From NCBI GenBank assembly GCA_903889565.1, contig CAISYC010000055.1:1-46119 (forward strand): DNA of 46,119 nucleotides, read 5' to 3'. The notes beneath the pieces are model-generated. The model saw nothing but the letters and a program-made list of their open reading frames with translations. It ran no database searches and was not told the DNA's origin. Numbering within the stretch: position 1 is the stretch's first letter; the number at the start of each line of letters is the position of its first letter. This DNA is from an uncultured beta proteobacterium. GTDB lineage: Bacteria; Pseudomonadota; Gammaproteobacteria; Burkholderiales; SG8-41. Below are positions 1-9,001 of this stretch, piece by piece. The translations under genes and the position numbers were made by a program.

Positions 1-462
1 GAACTCCGGCGCCTGCATCGGCAGCGTCATCAGGCCGAGAAAGCGCGTCGGGTATTGCTGGTGCGCGGCAGCCAGCGAATCGTTGTAGACCTGCGAGAGC
101 TTCAATCCGAAGGCCGGCGGCGCCCAGTAGACCATCGGGCTCGTCAGCGACAGCGCGTGGATATCGACGCCCATCGCGTCCATCGCTTTCAGGCGCAGTT
201 CGAGATCGACGTGTTCGATGCGCACCGACTGACGCACGCCTGTGACGGTGATGAAGGATTCGATATCGCTGGCACGCTCGAAGCGCGCATTGTTGGCGGC
301 CCCTTCGCGCGCCATGAGATCCATCCATTCCGGCGGATACCAGTGCGTATGCGCGTCAATCGCCGGCACCGCGTAACCGCGCAGGCTGCGCGGCGGCGCA
401 GCGGCGCAGCCTGCAATAAGGCCACCGGCGGCCATTGCCGCCAGAAAGGTACGTCGCTGCAT
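1..462 (-). CDS. Amidohydrolase-family (ACMSD-type) exported protein, 3' end outside window
   Basis: The reverse strand is open from an ATG at 462 to the window edge (154 codons). A GGAGGA ribosome binding site lies just upstream (467-472). The N-terminus MQRRTFLAAMAAGGLIAGC joins a twin-arginine motif (RRTFLAA) to a lipobox-like LIAGC, so the protein is probably a Tat-exported lipoprotein. It continues with AIDAHTHWYPPEWM, the H-x-H metal site that opens amidohydrolase-2 / ACMSD-type hydrolases and decarboxylases, then segments usual for this fold (MDAMGVDIHALSLTSP and RFLGLMTLPMQ). The fold and export signal are well supported; the substrate is unknown. It diverges from the cupin-like gene at 580 and shares a 117-bp intergenic region with it. 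Confidence 0.85.
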   Translation of the reverse strand, partial: MQRRTFLAAMAAGGLIAGCAAAPPRSLRGYAVPAIDAHTHWYPPEWMDLMAREGAANNARFERASDIESFITVTGVRQSVRIEHVDLELRLKAMDAMGVDIHALSLTSPMVYWAPPAFGLKLSQVYNDSLAAAHQQYPTRFLGLMTLPMQAPEF

Positions 463-523
463 GGATTCCTCCGGGAACCATTCCGACGGTGTCGAGTGTA
501 ATGCAAGCAATACGCCTGCGGCA

Positions 524-552
524 TTGCCGAAAAACGCCGGCGAATCTAAACT
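524..552 (+). promoter_or_regulatory. Possible sigma-70 promoter for the 580 gene
   Basis: TTGCCG (524-529) and TAAACT (547-552) are separated by 17 nt, 28 nt before the ATG at 580. Each hexamer matches four of six consensus positions. The assignment is by eye only. Confidence 0.3.
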
Positions 553-579
553 TGCGAAAAAACAAGGGGGAGTGCAGCA

Positions 580-1323
580 ATGTTGCTTTCGATTCCGAGC
601 ATGTTTCCGCGCGCCGACCGTGTGCACGTCGTGCGCGACAATGAAACCGAAACCTGGCGCAGCGATTTCAGCGAGCGCAAAGCCGAGGTGCCGCAGCTGC
701 TGCTGGTCGAGCAGCAGGTGCCCGGCTCGCAGATCCTGCCGCACTTTCACGCCATCGACCAGTTTCAGGTCTTTGTCGACGGTTCCGGCCGGCTTGGCCA
801 TCACGCCGTCGAGCCGATCGCGATTCATTACACCAACAGCTACACCGGTTACGGCCCGATCGTCGCCGGCGAAAACGGCTTTTCGTACTACGTGATGCGG
901 CCGGGCTTCGATGTGCAGGGTTCGCACTATCTGCATGTGCCAGAGGCGCGCGCGAAGATGAAGCCCGGCGGCAAACGCTTCATACTGGCCGAGGGCATCA
1001 AAGTCGCGACGCTCGCCGATCTCAAACAACTGAATGCGCCGGCGGTCGAGCGCGTGATCGGCGTCGACAAGCCCGACGATCCCGAAGCTGGCGTATTCGC
1101 CGACATCGTGCGGCTGGGTCCGTCGGTTGCCTACACCGGCGCCGATCCGGCCACCGGCAACGGTCAGGTCTTCATGGTGCTGCAGGGTTCGATCGTTCAC
1201 AATGGCAACGAGATGGGCCTGCGCGCGTCGATCGCGATCACGCGCGAGGAATCCGCAGTGTCGTTCACCGCGGGCCGCGACGGCGCGCAGTTGATGGCTT
1301 TGCAGTACCCGCGCCGGGCCTGA
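580..1323 (+). CDS. Cupin-like conserved protein of unknown function
   Basis: This 247-aa protein has a strong ribosome binding site (AGGGGGAG) before its ATG. No signal peptide is visible, so it is probably cytoplasmic. Residues about 55-66 read LPHFHAIDQFQV, resembling the H-x-H...Q metal-binding pattern of cupin motif 1. A second half (about residues 170-245) contains GQVFMVLQGSIVHNG and may form a second barrel. I do not recognise a characterised family. It is the first gene of a plus-strand run and is followed after 6 nt by a Bug receptor, so it may act on the small carboxylate taken up with that receptor; that link is inference. Confidence 0.7.
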   Translation: MLLSIPSMFPRADRVHVVRDNETETWRSDFSERKAEVPQLLLVEQQVPGSQILPHFHAIDQFQVFVDGSGRLGHHAVEPIAIHYTNSYTGYGPIVAGENGFSYYVMRPGFDVQGSHYLHVPEARAKMKPGGKRFILAEGIKVATLADLKQLNAPAVERVIGVDKPDDPEAGVFADIVRLGPSVAYTGADPATGNGQVFMVLQGSIVHNGNEMGLRASIAITREESAVSFTAGRDGAQLMALQYPRRA

Positions 1324-1329
1324 TTCAAG

Positions 1330-2310
1330 GTGTTTGCGCAGTTCATCCATCGGCGATCGTTGATCGCCGGCGCGGTGTTGTCGCTTGCCGCCGCCTGCCT
1401 TGCGGCGCAGGATTTTCCGAGCAAGCCGGTGCGGCTGGTGGTGGGCTTTCCGCCGGGCGGCGGCGCCGACGGCGCAGCGCGCGCGGTCGCGCAGAAACTC
1501 AACGAGGTCTGGGGCCAGCCGGTAGTGGTCGACAACCGCGCCGGCGCCGGCGGCAACGTCGCGGCCGATATCGTGGCCCACGCGGTGGCCGACGGGCACA
1601 CTCTGCTGATCACGAGTCCGGGCCCGCTGGTGATTAATCCCGTGCTCTACGGCAATCTGCCCTACGACGCGCAGAAGGATTTCGCGCCGATTACCCTGAT
1701 CGCGGCGGGTGCCAACGTGTTGGTGGTGCATCCCTCGGTGAGCGCCAACAGCACACACGAACTGATGGCGCTGGCGCGCAGCAAAGCGGGCGGCCTCAAC
1801 TACGCGTCGTCGGGCATCGGCACCATTCCGCATTTGTCGGGTGAGCTTTTTCGCATCGCGGCGAAGCTGCCCCTTACCAACATTGTCTATAAAGGGGCGG
1901 GGGCGGCCGTGATCGATCTGGTTGCCGGGCGCGTCGATCTGATGCTGGTATCGGTGCCCTCGGTGCTGACGCAGATCCGCGCGAAGCGGCTGCGCGCGCT
2001 CGCGGTGACCACCTTGAAGCGCGCCGCCGCGCTGCCGGAATTGCCGACGCTCGACGAATCGGGTGTGCCCGGCTACGAATCGATCGCGTGGTGGGGTGTG
2101 CTCGCCCCCGCCGGCACGCCGCGCGCCGTGGTGACGACGCTGAACAAGACCATCGTGAAAAGCCTCAATGCGGCCGATACGCGCGAGCGTCTCGCCACCG
2201 AGGGCGCCGAAGTTGCCGGCAACACGCCTGCCGAGTTCGATGTCTTTCTCAAGCGCGAGGTTAAAAAATGGACCGGCGTGATCAGAACCGCGGGAATCAG
2301 GGTCGAATGA
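1330..2310 (+). CDS. Bug/TctC-family periplasmic substrate-binding receptor
   Basis: This 326-aa protein starts with a signal peptide (hydrophobic SLIAGAVLSLAAACLAA) and continues with the family signature FPSKPVRLVVGFPPGGGADG and the later VVDNRAGAGGN. These mark a Bug receptor, a two-lobed periplasmic protein that usually binds small carboxylates for tripartite tricarboxylate transport or for sensing. The GTG start lies 6 nt after the upstream stop and has only a poor Shine-Dalgarno sequence, suggesting translational coupling. No TctA or TctB membrane partner is nearby. The stop codon overlaps the ATG of a second Bug gene, so two receptors are made in series. Confidence 0.93.
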   Translation: MFAQFIHRRSLIAGAVLSLAAACLAAQDFPSKPVRLVVGFPPGGGADGAARAVAQKLNEVWGQPVVVDNRAGAGGNVAADIVAHAVADGHTLLITSPGPLVINPVLYGNLPYDAQKDFAPITLIAAGANVLVVHPSVSANSTHELMALARSKAGGLNYASSGIGTIPHLSGELFRIAAKLPLTNIVYKGAGAAVIDLVAGRVDLMLVSVPSVLTQIRAKRLRALAVTTLKRAAALPELPTLDESGVPGYESIAWWGVLAPAGTPRAVVTTLNKTIVKSLNAADTRERLATEGAEVAGNTPAEFDVFLKREVKKWTGVIRTAGIRVE

Positions 2311-3266
2311 AGGCGCGCGCGGCGCTGCTGTTGCTCTGTGCAATCGCAGCCGCCGCGCACGCGCAGGTATATCCTGCGCGCGCGATCCGCATCGTCGTGC
2401 CGTTCACGCCGGCGGGGCCGACCGATTTCAACGCGCGTTTGATCGCGCAGAAACTCAGCGAAGCCTGGGGCCAGCCGGTGATCGTCGAGAACCGTCCGGC
2501 CGCCGGCGGCGTGCCGGGCACCGACCTCGTCGCCAAGGCCGGTGCGGATGGTTACACGCTGCTCGGCGCAAACACCGGTCCGCTGGCGATCGCGCCCGGC
2601 CTGTATCCGAAGCTGCCATACGATCCGCTCAAAAATTTCACGCCGGTGATCCTGACCACGCAGACCATGGGCGTGTTCGCGGTGCACGCCGGCGTGCCGG
2701 CGAAGTCGATCCAGGAATTGATCGCGCTGGCGAAGGCCAACCCCGGCAAGCTGATATTCGGCTCGACGGGCATCGGCACCGTCAGTCACCTGAGCTTCGA
2801 GCTGTTCGTCCACATGGCGGGGATCAAAATGATCCATGTGCCGTACAAGGGCACTTCACAGGCGACCACCGATTTTCTCGCCGGCCAGATCGATTTGCGC
2901 ACGCTCTCCACGCCGGTGGCGTTGCCGCTGATGAAACTCGGCAAGGTGCGCGTGCTGAGCGTCAACGGCAGCGCACGCTCGCTGCTGATGCCGGAGGTGC
3001 CGACCGTCGCCGAATCGGGGCTGCCCGGCTTTTCCACCAACAGCTGGAACGGGTTGATGGCGCCGGCCGGCACGCCGCGCGGCATCGTCATGAAGCTGTT
3101 TAACGAGATCAATGCTCGCATGCTCGGCGGCGAGCAGCGCGAGCAGCTGATCCGCGACGGCTACGAGATTTCGGGCTTCGGGCCGCAGGAGTTCGCGGTC
3201 TTTCTGCAGGCGGAGATCGTGAAGTGGGGGCAGATGGTCAGAATCGCCGGCGTCACGGCCGAATAA
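2307..3266 (+). CDS. Bug/TctC-family periplasmic substrate-binding receptor
   Basis: The ATG at 2307 overlaps the stop of the preceding Bug gene (ATGA), giving 319 aa. A longer frame begins upstream, but this start places a clean signal peptide (ALLLLCAIAAAAHAQ) at the N-terminus. The signature YPARAIRIVVPFTPAGPTDF differs from the usual P-G-G by having A-G-P in the ligand loop, so its ligand probably differs from that of its neighbour. Later conserved parts include VPYKGTSQATTDFLAGQID and TVAESGLPGFS. It is coupled to the first receptor and followed after 75 nt by the membrane protease gene. Confidence 0.93.
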   Translation: MKARAALLLLCAIAAAAHAQVYPARAIRIVVPFTPAGPTDFNARLIAQKLSEAWGQPVIVENRPAAGGVPGTDLVAKAGADGYTLLGANTGPLAIAPGLYPKLPYDPLKNFTPVILTTQTMGVFAVHAGVPAKSIQELIALAKANPGKLIFGSTGIGTVSHLSFELFVHMAGIKMIHVPYKGTSQATTDFLAGQIDLRTLSTPVALPLMKLGKVRVLSVNGSARSLLMPEVPTVAESGLPGFSTNSWNGLMAPAGTPRGIVMKLFNEINARMLGGEQREQLIRDGYEISGFGPQEFAVFLQAEIVKWGQMVRIAGVTAE

Positions 3267-3341
3267 GCGCGACCGCAGCCGCAGCCCGCCGCACATTGCT
3301 ATACCATAGGGATTCTTCCCCCAATGTTCAAGGCAGGCATC

Positions 3342-4235
3342 ATGGAAACGGTCAATCGCAGCTGGTCTTTGCGCATCGGCGACTTCGCGCGCGCGGTGTT
3401 CTGGTTGCTGATCGTCGGCCTGCTGGTCTTCACGCTGTTCGGCTCGCGCGGCAACGACAGTGCGCGCGCCGACCTGTTGAAGCGCTTTGAAACGGAGCGT
3501 CATTCGCGCGTCATCTCGCTGATCCACCGCCAGGAGAGCACCAGCGTGCTCGGCGTCGAGGTCGACAATCACATCAGCATCGAGGATTCCGAAGCGGTGC
3601 TGCGCGCGATCCGCCTCACACCGCCGGAGCAGCCGATCGATCTGATTTTGCATACGCCGGGCGGACTGGTGCTGGCGGCTGAACAGATTTCAAAGGCGCT
3701 GGTCGAGCACAAGGGCAAGGTGACGGTATTTGTGCCGCACTACGCGATGAGCGGCGGCACCATGATCGCGCTCGCGGCCGATGAAATCGTGATGGACGTG
3801 AACGCCGTGCTGGGACCTGTCGATCCGCAGATCGGCGGCATGCCGGCCGGCTCCATCGTCAACGTGCTGGCAATGAAACACCGCGACAGCATCAGCGACG
3901 AGACCATCATCCTCGCCGACATGGCGCAGAAGGCGCGCGTGCAGGTCGCGGCTTTCATCACCCAGCTGCTGTTGAAACGCATGCCCGAAAAGCAGGCGGT
4001 GCAGGTGGCGACCATCCTCAGCGAGGGCCGCTGGACGCACGATTTCCCGCTGATCGTGCCGGCGCTGCGCGAACTCGGGCTGCCGGTCACCACCGACATG
4101 CCGCGCCTGGTTTACGATCTGATGGACCTCTATCCGCAGGGCAACGGCGTGCGTCCCTCGGTGATGTATGTGCCGATGCGGCGCGGGCGCGACGAGCGCG
4201 ACGCCGGCGGCGCGCCCGGCGCGCAGGACAAATAG
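3342..4235 (+). CDS. Membrane-anchored SDH-type Clp-fold serine protease
   Basis: The 297-aa protein has one N-terminal membrane segment (about residues 17-34, AVFWLLIVGLLVFTLFG) followed by a Clp/crotonase-like protease domain. HTPGG (104-108) and HYAMSGGT (133-140) with Ser137 match the oxyanion and nucleophile region of the SDH/SppA-like family (Pfam 'serine dehydrogenase proteinase'). The frame is open from 3324, but the ATG at 3342 has the better ribosome binding site (AAGGCAGG). Orientation would place the catalytic domain outside or inside depending on topology, which I cannot decide. It probably takes part in membrane protein quality control. Its place among Bug and catabolic genes is unexplained. 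Confidence 0.85.
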   Translation: METVNRSWSLRIGDFARAVFWLLIVGLLVFTLFGSRGNDSARADLLKRFETERHSRVISLIHRQESTSVLGVEVDNHISIEDSEAVLRAIRLTPPEQPIDLILHTPGGLVLAAEQISKALVEHKGKVTVFVPHYAMSGGTMIALAADEIVMDVNAVLGPVDPQIGGMPAGSIVNVLAMKHRDSISDETIILADMAQKARVQVAAFITQLLLKRMPEKQAVQVATILSEGRWTHDFPLIVPALRELGLPVTTDMPRLVYDLMDLYPQGNGVRPSVMYVPMRRGRDERDAGGAPGAQDK

Positions 4236-4262
4236 CGCGTCGCACCTGACAGGAGACCGCTC

Positions 4263-5066
4263 ATGACTGCCGCCGCGCGCGACATCGTGCGCAATCACGC
4301 CAAGGAAAAGCTCGCCCGCAACGAAGTGGTGGCATCGATGACGGTGCGCCTGGTGCGCGGCGTCGAGATCGCGCGCATTGCGCGCACCGCCGGTTTCGAT
4401 GCCTTCTATATCGATGTCGAACACAACAGTTTTTCGCTCGACACCGCCGGCCAGATCTGCCTCGCGGCGCTGGAGGCCGGCATCACGCCGCTGGTGCGCG
4501 TGCCCAACGGCGGCGCCGAATATGTTTCGCGCGTGCTCGAGGGTGGCGCCCTCGGCGTGATCGTGCCGCACGTGCGCTCGGCCGCCGAGGCGCGCGCGGT
4601 CGTCGCCAGCGCTCGCTTCGCGCCTGCCGGCGCGCGCTCGGTGCCGGGCGGGCTGCCGCATCTGCAATACCGCGCGTTGCCAGCGCATGTAACGGCGCAG
4701 GCGATGAACGATGCGACGCTGATCGCGGTGATGATGGAAACCGTCGAGGCGCTCGAACATGTCGAGGAGATCGCCGCAGTGGACGGCATCGACATGCTGT
4801 TCGTCGGCAGCAACGATCTCACCACCGAAATGGGCGTCATGGGCGACTACGACGATCCGCGCGTGCGCGCCGCGTTTGCGCGCACCATCGCCGCCTGCCG
4901 CCGCTGCGGCAAGCATGTCGGCATCGGCGGCCTGCCGTCGCGGCCCGACCTCGTCGCCGAATTTGTCAGGATGGGCGCGCGCTTCGTTTCGACCGGCACC
5001 GATCTGTCGTTTCTGCTCGCTGCCGCGACGCAGAAGGCGCAGCAGGTTCGCGCTATCGAACTGTAG
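4263..5066 (+). CDS. HpcH/HpaI-family aldolase / citrate-lyase-like enzyme
   Basis: This 267-aa protein is the usual length for class II pyruvate-dependent aldolases of the HpcH/HpaI family, which cleave 2-keto-3-hydroxy acids to pyruvate and an aldehyde using a divalent metal. Visible family blocks are FDAFYIDVEHNSFSLDT near residue 45, GVIVPHVRSAAEA, MMETVEALEHVEEIAAVDG (metal-binding Glu region) and DMLFVGSNDLTTEMG. An AGGAG site lies before the ATG. It sits between the membrane protease and two alpha/beta hydrolases and could supply the carbon-carbon cleavage step of a small catabolic pathway. The exact substrate is not readable from sequence. Confidence 0.9.
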   Translation: MTAAARDIVRNHAKEKLARNEVVASMTVRLVRGVEIARIARTAGFDAFYIDVEHNSFSLDTAGQICLAALEAGITPLVRVPNGGAEYVSRVLEGGALGVIVPHVRSAAEARAVVASARFAPAGARSVPGGLPHLQYRALPAHVTAQAMNDATLIAVMMETVEALEHVEEIAAVDGIDMLFVGSNDLTTEMGVMGDYDDPRVRAAFARTIAACRRCGKHVGIGGLPSRPDLVAEFVRMGARFVSTGTDLSFLLAAATQKAQQVRAIEL

Positions 5067-5190
5067 CCTTGGCGCAGGCGGCGCCGCGCGTGCCGCCGCA
5101 GTGCGGTTAAAATTCCGGCGGGAGGAGACTGCGCTGCCGCAATGCGTGGCGCGCCGGTCCCGCACAACAATTCAAATCTGAAAGGCCGCC

Positions 5191-6372
5191 ATGGCACACG
5201 TCGCACGCAAGGATCCGCCGCACTTCGTCTATTTTCCGGGCAACTACCGCTGGTCGGCGGCGATATTGAGCATGCTGAGTTCGGCGGCCTGGGGCGGGGC
5301 CGACGTCAGCGAGGTCGACCGCATCGGCCGCCTGCTCAAGAACGCGAAAATGGAGGACGACGACGCGTGGTTCCGCGCCTGCGTGCAAGTCGCCGACGGC
5401 GTGCGCGCCACCGCCCGGCGTTTTGAAACCTCCGGTCACCGCCATTCGGCGGCGCCGTTTTACCTGCGCGCCTGCAAGTACTACCAGATGGGCGAGCGTT
5501 TTCGCACGCCGAAGGATCTGATCGCGCTCGACGCGTACCGCAAATCGATCGAATGCTTTCACGACTTCGTCAAACTCACCGATGTGAAAATCGAAATCGT
5601 CGAGGTGCCGTACGCCGGCGGCAGCATGCCCGGTTATTTTCTGCACGCGAATAATTCGGAGGGCAGGCGCGCCCCTTGCGTGGTGCATTTCGACGGCCTC
5701 GACATCACCAAGGAGATGCTCTACATGCGCGGCGTGCCGGAGCTGCCCAAGCGCGGCATCTCGGTGCTGATCATGGACGGCCCGGGCACCGGCGAGGCGA
5801 TCCGTTTCCGCGGCCAGGTGCTGCGCTACGATTATGAGGTCGCCGGCTCGGCCTGTATCGACTACCTCGAAACGCGCAGCGACGTCGATGCGAAAAAAAT
5901 CGCGGTGGTCGCCAACAGCCTGGGCGGCTATTACGCGCCGCGCTGCGCTTCGATGGAGCCGCGTTTCGCCGCCTGCGTCGCATGGGGCGCGATCTGGGAT
6001 TATCACGCGACCTGGAAGAAACGCGTCGAGGCCGCTTTCAATGCGGCGATGTCGGTGCCGGGGCACCACATCACATGGATACTCGGCGTCGATACCGTTG
6101 AAGAGGCGCTGCAGAAGCTCGAACCGTACACGCTCGACGGTGTGGTGCAGAACATGCGCTGTCCGTTTTTGATCACCCACGGCGCCGACGACGAGCAGGT
6201 GCCGCTGGCCGATGCGCAGGCCTTGTACGACGCCGCCGGTTCCAAAGACAAGACGCTGCGCGTGTTTACCGCGGAAGAGGGCGGCGCCCAGCATTGCATG
6301 CGCGATTACCTGAGCCTTGGTGTGGCCGAGATGTGGAACTGGCTTGAAGACAAGCTGGTGAAGTCGCAGTGA
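5191..6372 (+). CDS. Alpha/beta hydrolase, FrsA / dihydroxypseudooxynicotine-hydrolase-like
   Basis: The 393-aa protein has a helical N-terminal cap region (about 1-135) and a C-terminal alpha/beta hydrolase domain. The nucleophile elbow is VVANSLGGYY with Ser243; Ala replaces the first Gly of G-x-S-x-G. Acid and base candidates follow in THGADDEQVP and GGAQHCMRDY. This architecture resembles the family containing 2,6-dihydroxypseudooxynicotine hydrolase and YafA/FrsA, which hydrolyse C-C or ester bonds. An AAAGG site precedes the ATG. Its stop overlaps the GTG start of a second alpha/beta hydrolase, so the two are probably co-translated. Confidence 0.88.
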   Translation: MAHVARKDPPHFVYFPGNYRWSAAILSMLSSAAWGGADVSEVDRIGRLLKNAKMEDDDAWFRACVQVADGVRATARRFETSGHRHSAAPFYLRACKYYQMGERFRTPKDLIALDAYRKSIECFHDFVKLTDVKIEIVEVPYAGGSMPGYFLHANNSEGRRAPCVVHFDGLDITKEMLYMRGVPELPKRGISVLIMDGPGTGEAIRFRGQVLRYDYEVAGSACIDYLETRSDVDAKKIAVVANSLGGYYAPRCASMEPRFAACVAWGAIWDYHATWKKRVEAAFNAAMSVPGHHITWILGVDTVEEALQKLEPYTLDGVVQNMRCPFLITHGADDEQVPLADAQALYDAAGSKDKTLRVFTAEEGGAQHCMRDYLSLGVAEMWNWLEDKLVKSQ

Positions 6373-7355
6373 GCGATCTGCCGCGCGCCTTGCCGGCGCC
6401 ATTGCCGGCATTGATCTGCGAGGAATTCCGCGTGCCGGCAGCGGATGCCGGCATCCAAATCTATGCGCGCAACAAGCGGCCGGCGGCGCTGACGACCTTT
6501 ACGCCGCAACGCACGCTCCTGTATGTGCACGGCTCGACCTATCCGGCCTCGACCGCCTTCGATCTCAACATCGACGGCTGCTCGTGGATGGATTTCATCG
6601 CCGCGCGCGGCTTTGATGTGTGGCTGCTCGACCTGCGCGGTTACGGCTATTCGACGCGGCCGCGCGAAATGAATGAGCCGCCGGAAAACAATCCGCCGTT
6701 GGTGCGCACCGGCACTGCGGTCGCGGACATCGGCGCAGTGGTCGCGCATATCCTGGCGTTGCGCGGAATCAAAAAACTTGATCTGCTTGGCTGGTCCTGG
6801 GGCACCACGCAAATGGCGACCTACACCGCGCGTCATCCGCAGCAGGTGCACAAACTCGTGCTCTATGCGCCGCAGTGGATACGGCCGCTGCCGGCGCAGA
6901 TGCCGGCGCAGCCCGGCGCTTATCGCACGGTGACGCGCGCGCAGATGCTGGAGCGCTGGCTGCATGGCGTGCCCGCCGGCAAACGCGACACGCTGGTCGC
7001 GCCGGGCGTGTTCGATGCCTGGGCGGAGGCGACAATGGCAACCGATGCCGAAGGCGCCAAACGCAATCCGCCGGTGCTGCGCGCGCCCGGCGGGACGGTT
7101 GCCGACACGCGGGAAATCTGGACGGCGGCGCAAAAACCGTTTTACGATCCGCGTGAGATCACGGTGCCGGTATTGATTGCGGTGGCGGAGTGGGACCGCG
7201 ATAATCCGCCGTCTCTGGCGCAGACGCTGTTTCCCCTGCTGGTGAATGCGCCGTACAAGCGGCTGGTGATGCTGGCCGAGGGCACGCATACCATCATGCT
7301 CGAAAAAAACCGCATCGATCTGTTCAATGCCGTGCAGCAATTTCTTGAGGAATAA
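6369..7355 (+). CDS. Alpha/beta hydrolase
   Basis: The GTG at 6369 overlaps the upstream TGA, giving 328 aa. The classical elbow LLGWSWGTTQMA carries the nucleophile Ser143. The oxyanion region is LLYVHGSTYPAS, the acid lies around VAEWDRDNP, and the catalytic His is in LAEGTHTIMLEKN. No signal peptide is seen. It differs in architecture from the preceding hydrolase (no long N-terminal cap), so the pair is not a recent duplication. The substrate is unknown; the neighbouring aldolase and Bug receptors suggest an ester, lactone or C-C bond substrate in carboxylate catabolism. Confidence 0.9.
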   Translation: MSDLPRALPAPLPALICEEFRVPAADAGIQIYARNKRPAALTTFTPQRTLLYVHGSTYPASTAFDLNIDGCSWMDFIAARGFDVWLLDLRGYGYSTRPREMNEPPENNPPLVRTGTAVADIGAVVAHILALRGIKKLDLLGWSWGTTQMATYTARHPQQVHKLVLYAPQWIRPLPAQMPAQPGAYRTVTRAQMLERWLHGVPAGKRDTLVAPGVFDAWAEATMATDAEGAKRNPPVLRAPGGTVADTREIWTAAQKPFYDPREITVPVLIAVAEWDRDNPPSLAQTLFPLLVNAPYKRLVMLAEGTHTIMLEKNRIDLFNAVQQFLEE

Positions 7356-7364
7356 GGAGCCGTC

Positions 7365-7748
7365 ATGGAGTACGCAGCAATCAAGGGTATCCACATGATG
7401 AGCGTAACGCTCTCCTATGCGTTTTTTTTCGTGCGCGGCATCTGGATGATCAACCAGTCACCGCTGCTGCAGCAGCGCTGGGTGAGGATCACGCCGCATG
7501 TGATCGACACGATTTTGTTGGCCAGCGCGCTGACGCTGGCGACTATGATCTGGTCGGCGCTGCCGGATCATGCGTGGCTGGTGGCGAAAATCATCGGCTT
7601 GGTGGTTTATATCGGTCTTGGCGTGGTGGCTTTGAAGCGCGGCCGCACGCCGGGCATACGCATCGCCGCGTGGGCGGCGGCGCAGGCGGTTTTCTTTTAT
7701 ATCGCCGGCGTGGCGGTCACGCGCAGTCCTTTGCTCTGGCTCGGTTGA
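7365..7748 (+). CDS. SirB-like small integral membrane protein
   Basis: The 127-aa protein has a good ribosome binding site (AAGGAG) 7 nt before the ATG and starts 9 nt after the previous gene. It is almost wholly hydrophobic, with four predicted membrane segments, for example HMMSVTLSYAFFFVRGIWMI and IIGLVVYIGLGVVALK. The early K-G-I-H-M and F-F-V-R-G-I-W blocks match the SirB family (Pfam 'invasion gene expression up-regulator'). The molecular role of that family is not established. It ends the plus-strand run and converges on the heme A synthase gene. Confidence 0.85.
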   Translation: MEYAAIKGIHMMSVTLSYAFFFVRGIWMINQSPLLQQRWVRITPHVIDTILLASALTLATMIWSALPDHAWLVAKIIGLVVYIGLGVVALKRGRTPGIRIAAWAAAQAVFFYIAGVAVTRSPLLWLG

Positions 7749-7786
7749 TGCCGAAGAGAAGCCGCACGCTTCAACGCGCATTGTTT

Positions 7787-7818
7787 AGGGTGGGTTACGC
7801 CGCGGCCTGAACCACCCG
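7787..7818. repeat. Imperfect inverted repeat between convergent genes
   Basis: GGGTGG-G-TT and AACCACCC can pair across a 13-nt loop between the SirB-like gene and ctaA. There is no T-run, so a terminator role is uncertain. Confidence 0.3.
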
Positions 7819-7830
7819 CTCGACGAGTCA

Positions 7831-8904
7831 TCAGCTGCGCGGGCTGACGCGCATAACGTGCGTCACCGCGAGCGCGGCGGTAAACAGCAGCAGCGCGCCG
7901 GCCTGATGCGCGGCGGCGAGCGCAACCGGCACCCCATTCAGCAGCGTTGCAATCCCGAGCGTAACCTGCAGCGCCAGCGCGGCCAGCAGCAGATTGCAGG
8001 CGCGGCGCGCCGAGGCGGTCAACGGCAGTTGTCGCGCCGACCACCAGAACGACGGCACGAGTATGGCCAGCAGCCAAGCGATCAACCGGTGATCGAACTG
8101 CACGGTGGCGAGGTTGTTGTAGAAATTCACGTACCACGGATCGAGCGCAAGGATTTCCGGCGGCACGAGGTGGCCGTCCATTAGCGGAAAGCTGTTGTAG
8201 ACGCGCCCGGCATGCGTGCCGGCGACCAGCGCGCCCGACAGCACCATGACGAAAATCAGCGTCGTCAGCGCCGCGGCGCGGCGCCATGCGGTCTGCAATG
8301 CGGCAGCCGGTCGCGCCAGCCGCGGCGCCAGCAGATCGAGCGCCTGCCAGAACATCGCGGCGTAAATCAGGAAGGCGATGCCGAGATGGGCGGCGAGCCG
8401 CAACTGGCTCACGCGCGGATTGTCGATAAGTCCGCTTTTGACCATGTACCAGCCCATCGCGCCCTGCAGGCCGCCCAGCAGGAAGATACCGCCGAGCCGC
8501 CACGCCAGCGGGCGATCGATTTGCCTGCGCGAGATGAACCACAGCAGCGGGAGGAAAAAGACGACCCCGATCAGCCGGCCGAGCAGGCGGTGGCTGTATT
8601 CCCACCAGAAAATGTCCTTGAATTCGTCGAGCGACATGCCGGAGTTGAGGATGCGGAATTCCGGCGTCTGTTTGTATTTGTCGAAGGTCTGCTGCCATTC
8701 GCCGTCATCGAGCGGCGGCAGCGTGCCGACGATCGGCTGCCATTCGACGATCGACAGGCCGGAGTGGGTGAGGCGCGTGATGCCGCCGACCACCACCATG
8801 GCGAATACCAGCGCGCAGCAGACGAGCAGCCAGGCGGCGATCAGGCGCCGCGGCGGCGCGTCGGGAATGGCGGTGGCGGTCATGGCCAGGGTTGCGGCGG
8901 GCAT
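7831..8904 (-). CDS. ctaA: Heme A synthase (COX15/CtaA)
   Basis: This 357-aa membrane protein oxidises the C8 methyl of heme O to the formyl group of heme A, needed by aa3-type cytochrome oxidases. Eight membrane segments are visible. The heme-ligating histidine motifs are present: [55 protein letters not shown] and [13 protein letters not shown]. It has the COX15 layout rather than the short Bacillus CtaA form. The ATG at 8904 has a weak ribosome binding site; Met8 is an alternative. It is alone on this strand and diverges from the sirtuin gene across a short AT-richer spacer. No other oxidase assembly genes are in the window. Confidence 0.95.
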   Translation of the reverse strand: MPAATLAMTATAIPDAPPRRLIAAWLLVCCALVFAMVVVGGITRLTHSGLSIVEWQPIVGTLPPLDDGEWQQTFDKYKQTPEFRILNSGMSLDEFKDIFWWEYSHRLLGRLIGVVFFLPLLWFISRRQIDRPLAWRLGGIFLLGGLQGAMGWYMVKSGLIDNPRVSQLRLAAHLGIAFLIYAAMFWQALDLLAPRLARPAAALQTAWRRAAALTTLIFVMVLSGALVAGTHAGRVYNSFPLMDGHLVPPEILALDPWYVNFYNNLATVQFDHRLIAWLLAILVPSFWWSARQLPLTASARRACNLLLAALALQVTLGIATLLNGVPVALAAAHQAGALLLFTAALAVTHVMRVSPRS

Positions 8905-9001
8905 AGGCGTCCGATTTTATCTCACGTCAATGGGGGCGAGCCGCGAAAACATCGTAGCCTGCGTTGAATATGGCACAATAAATTCGAAGGAGTTCCCTGT
9001 C

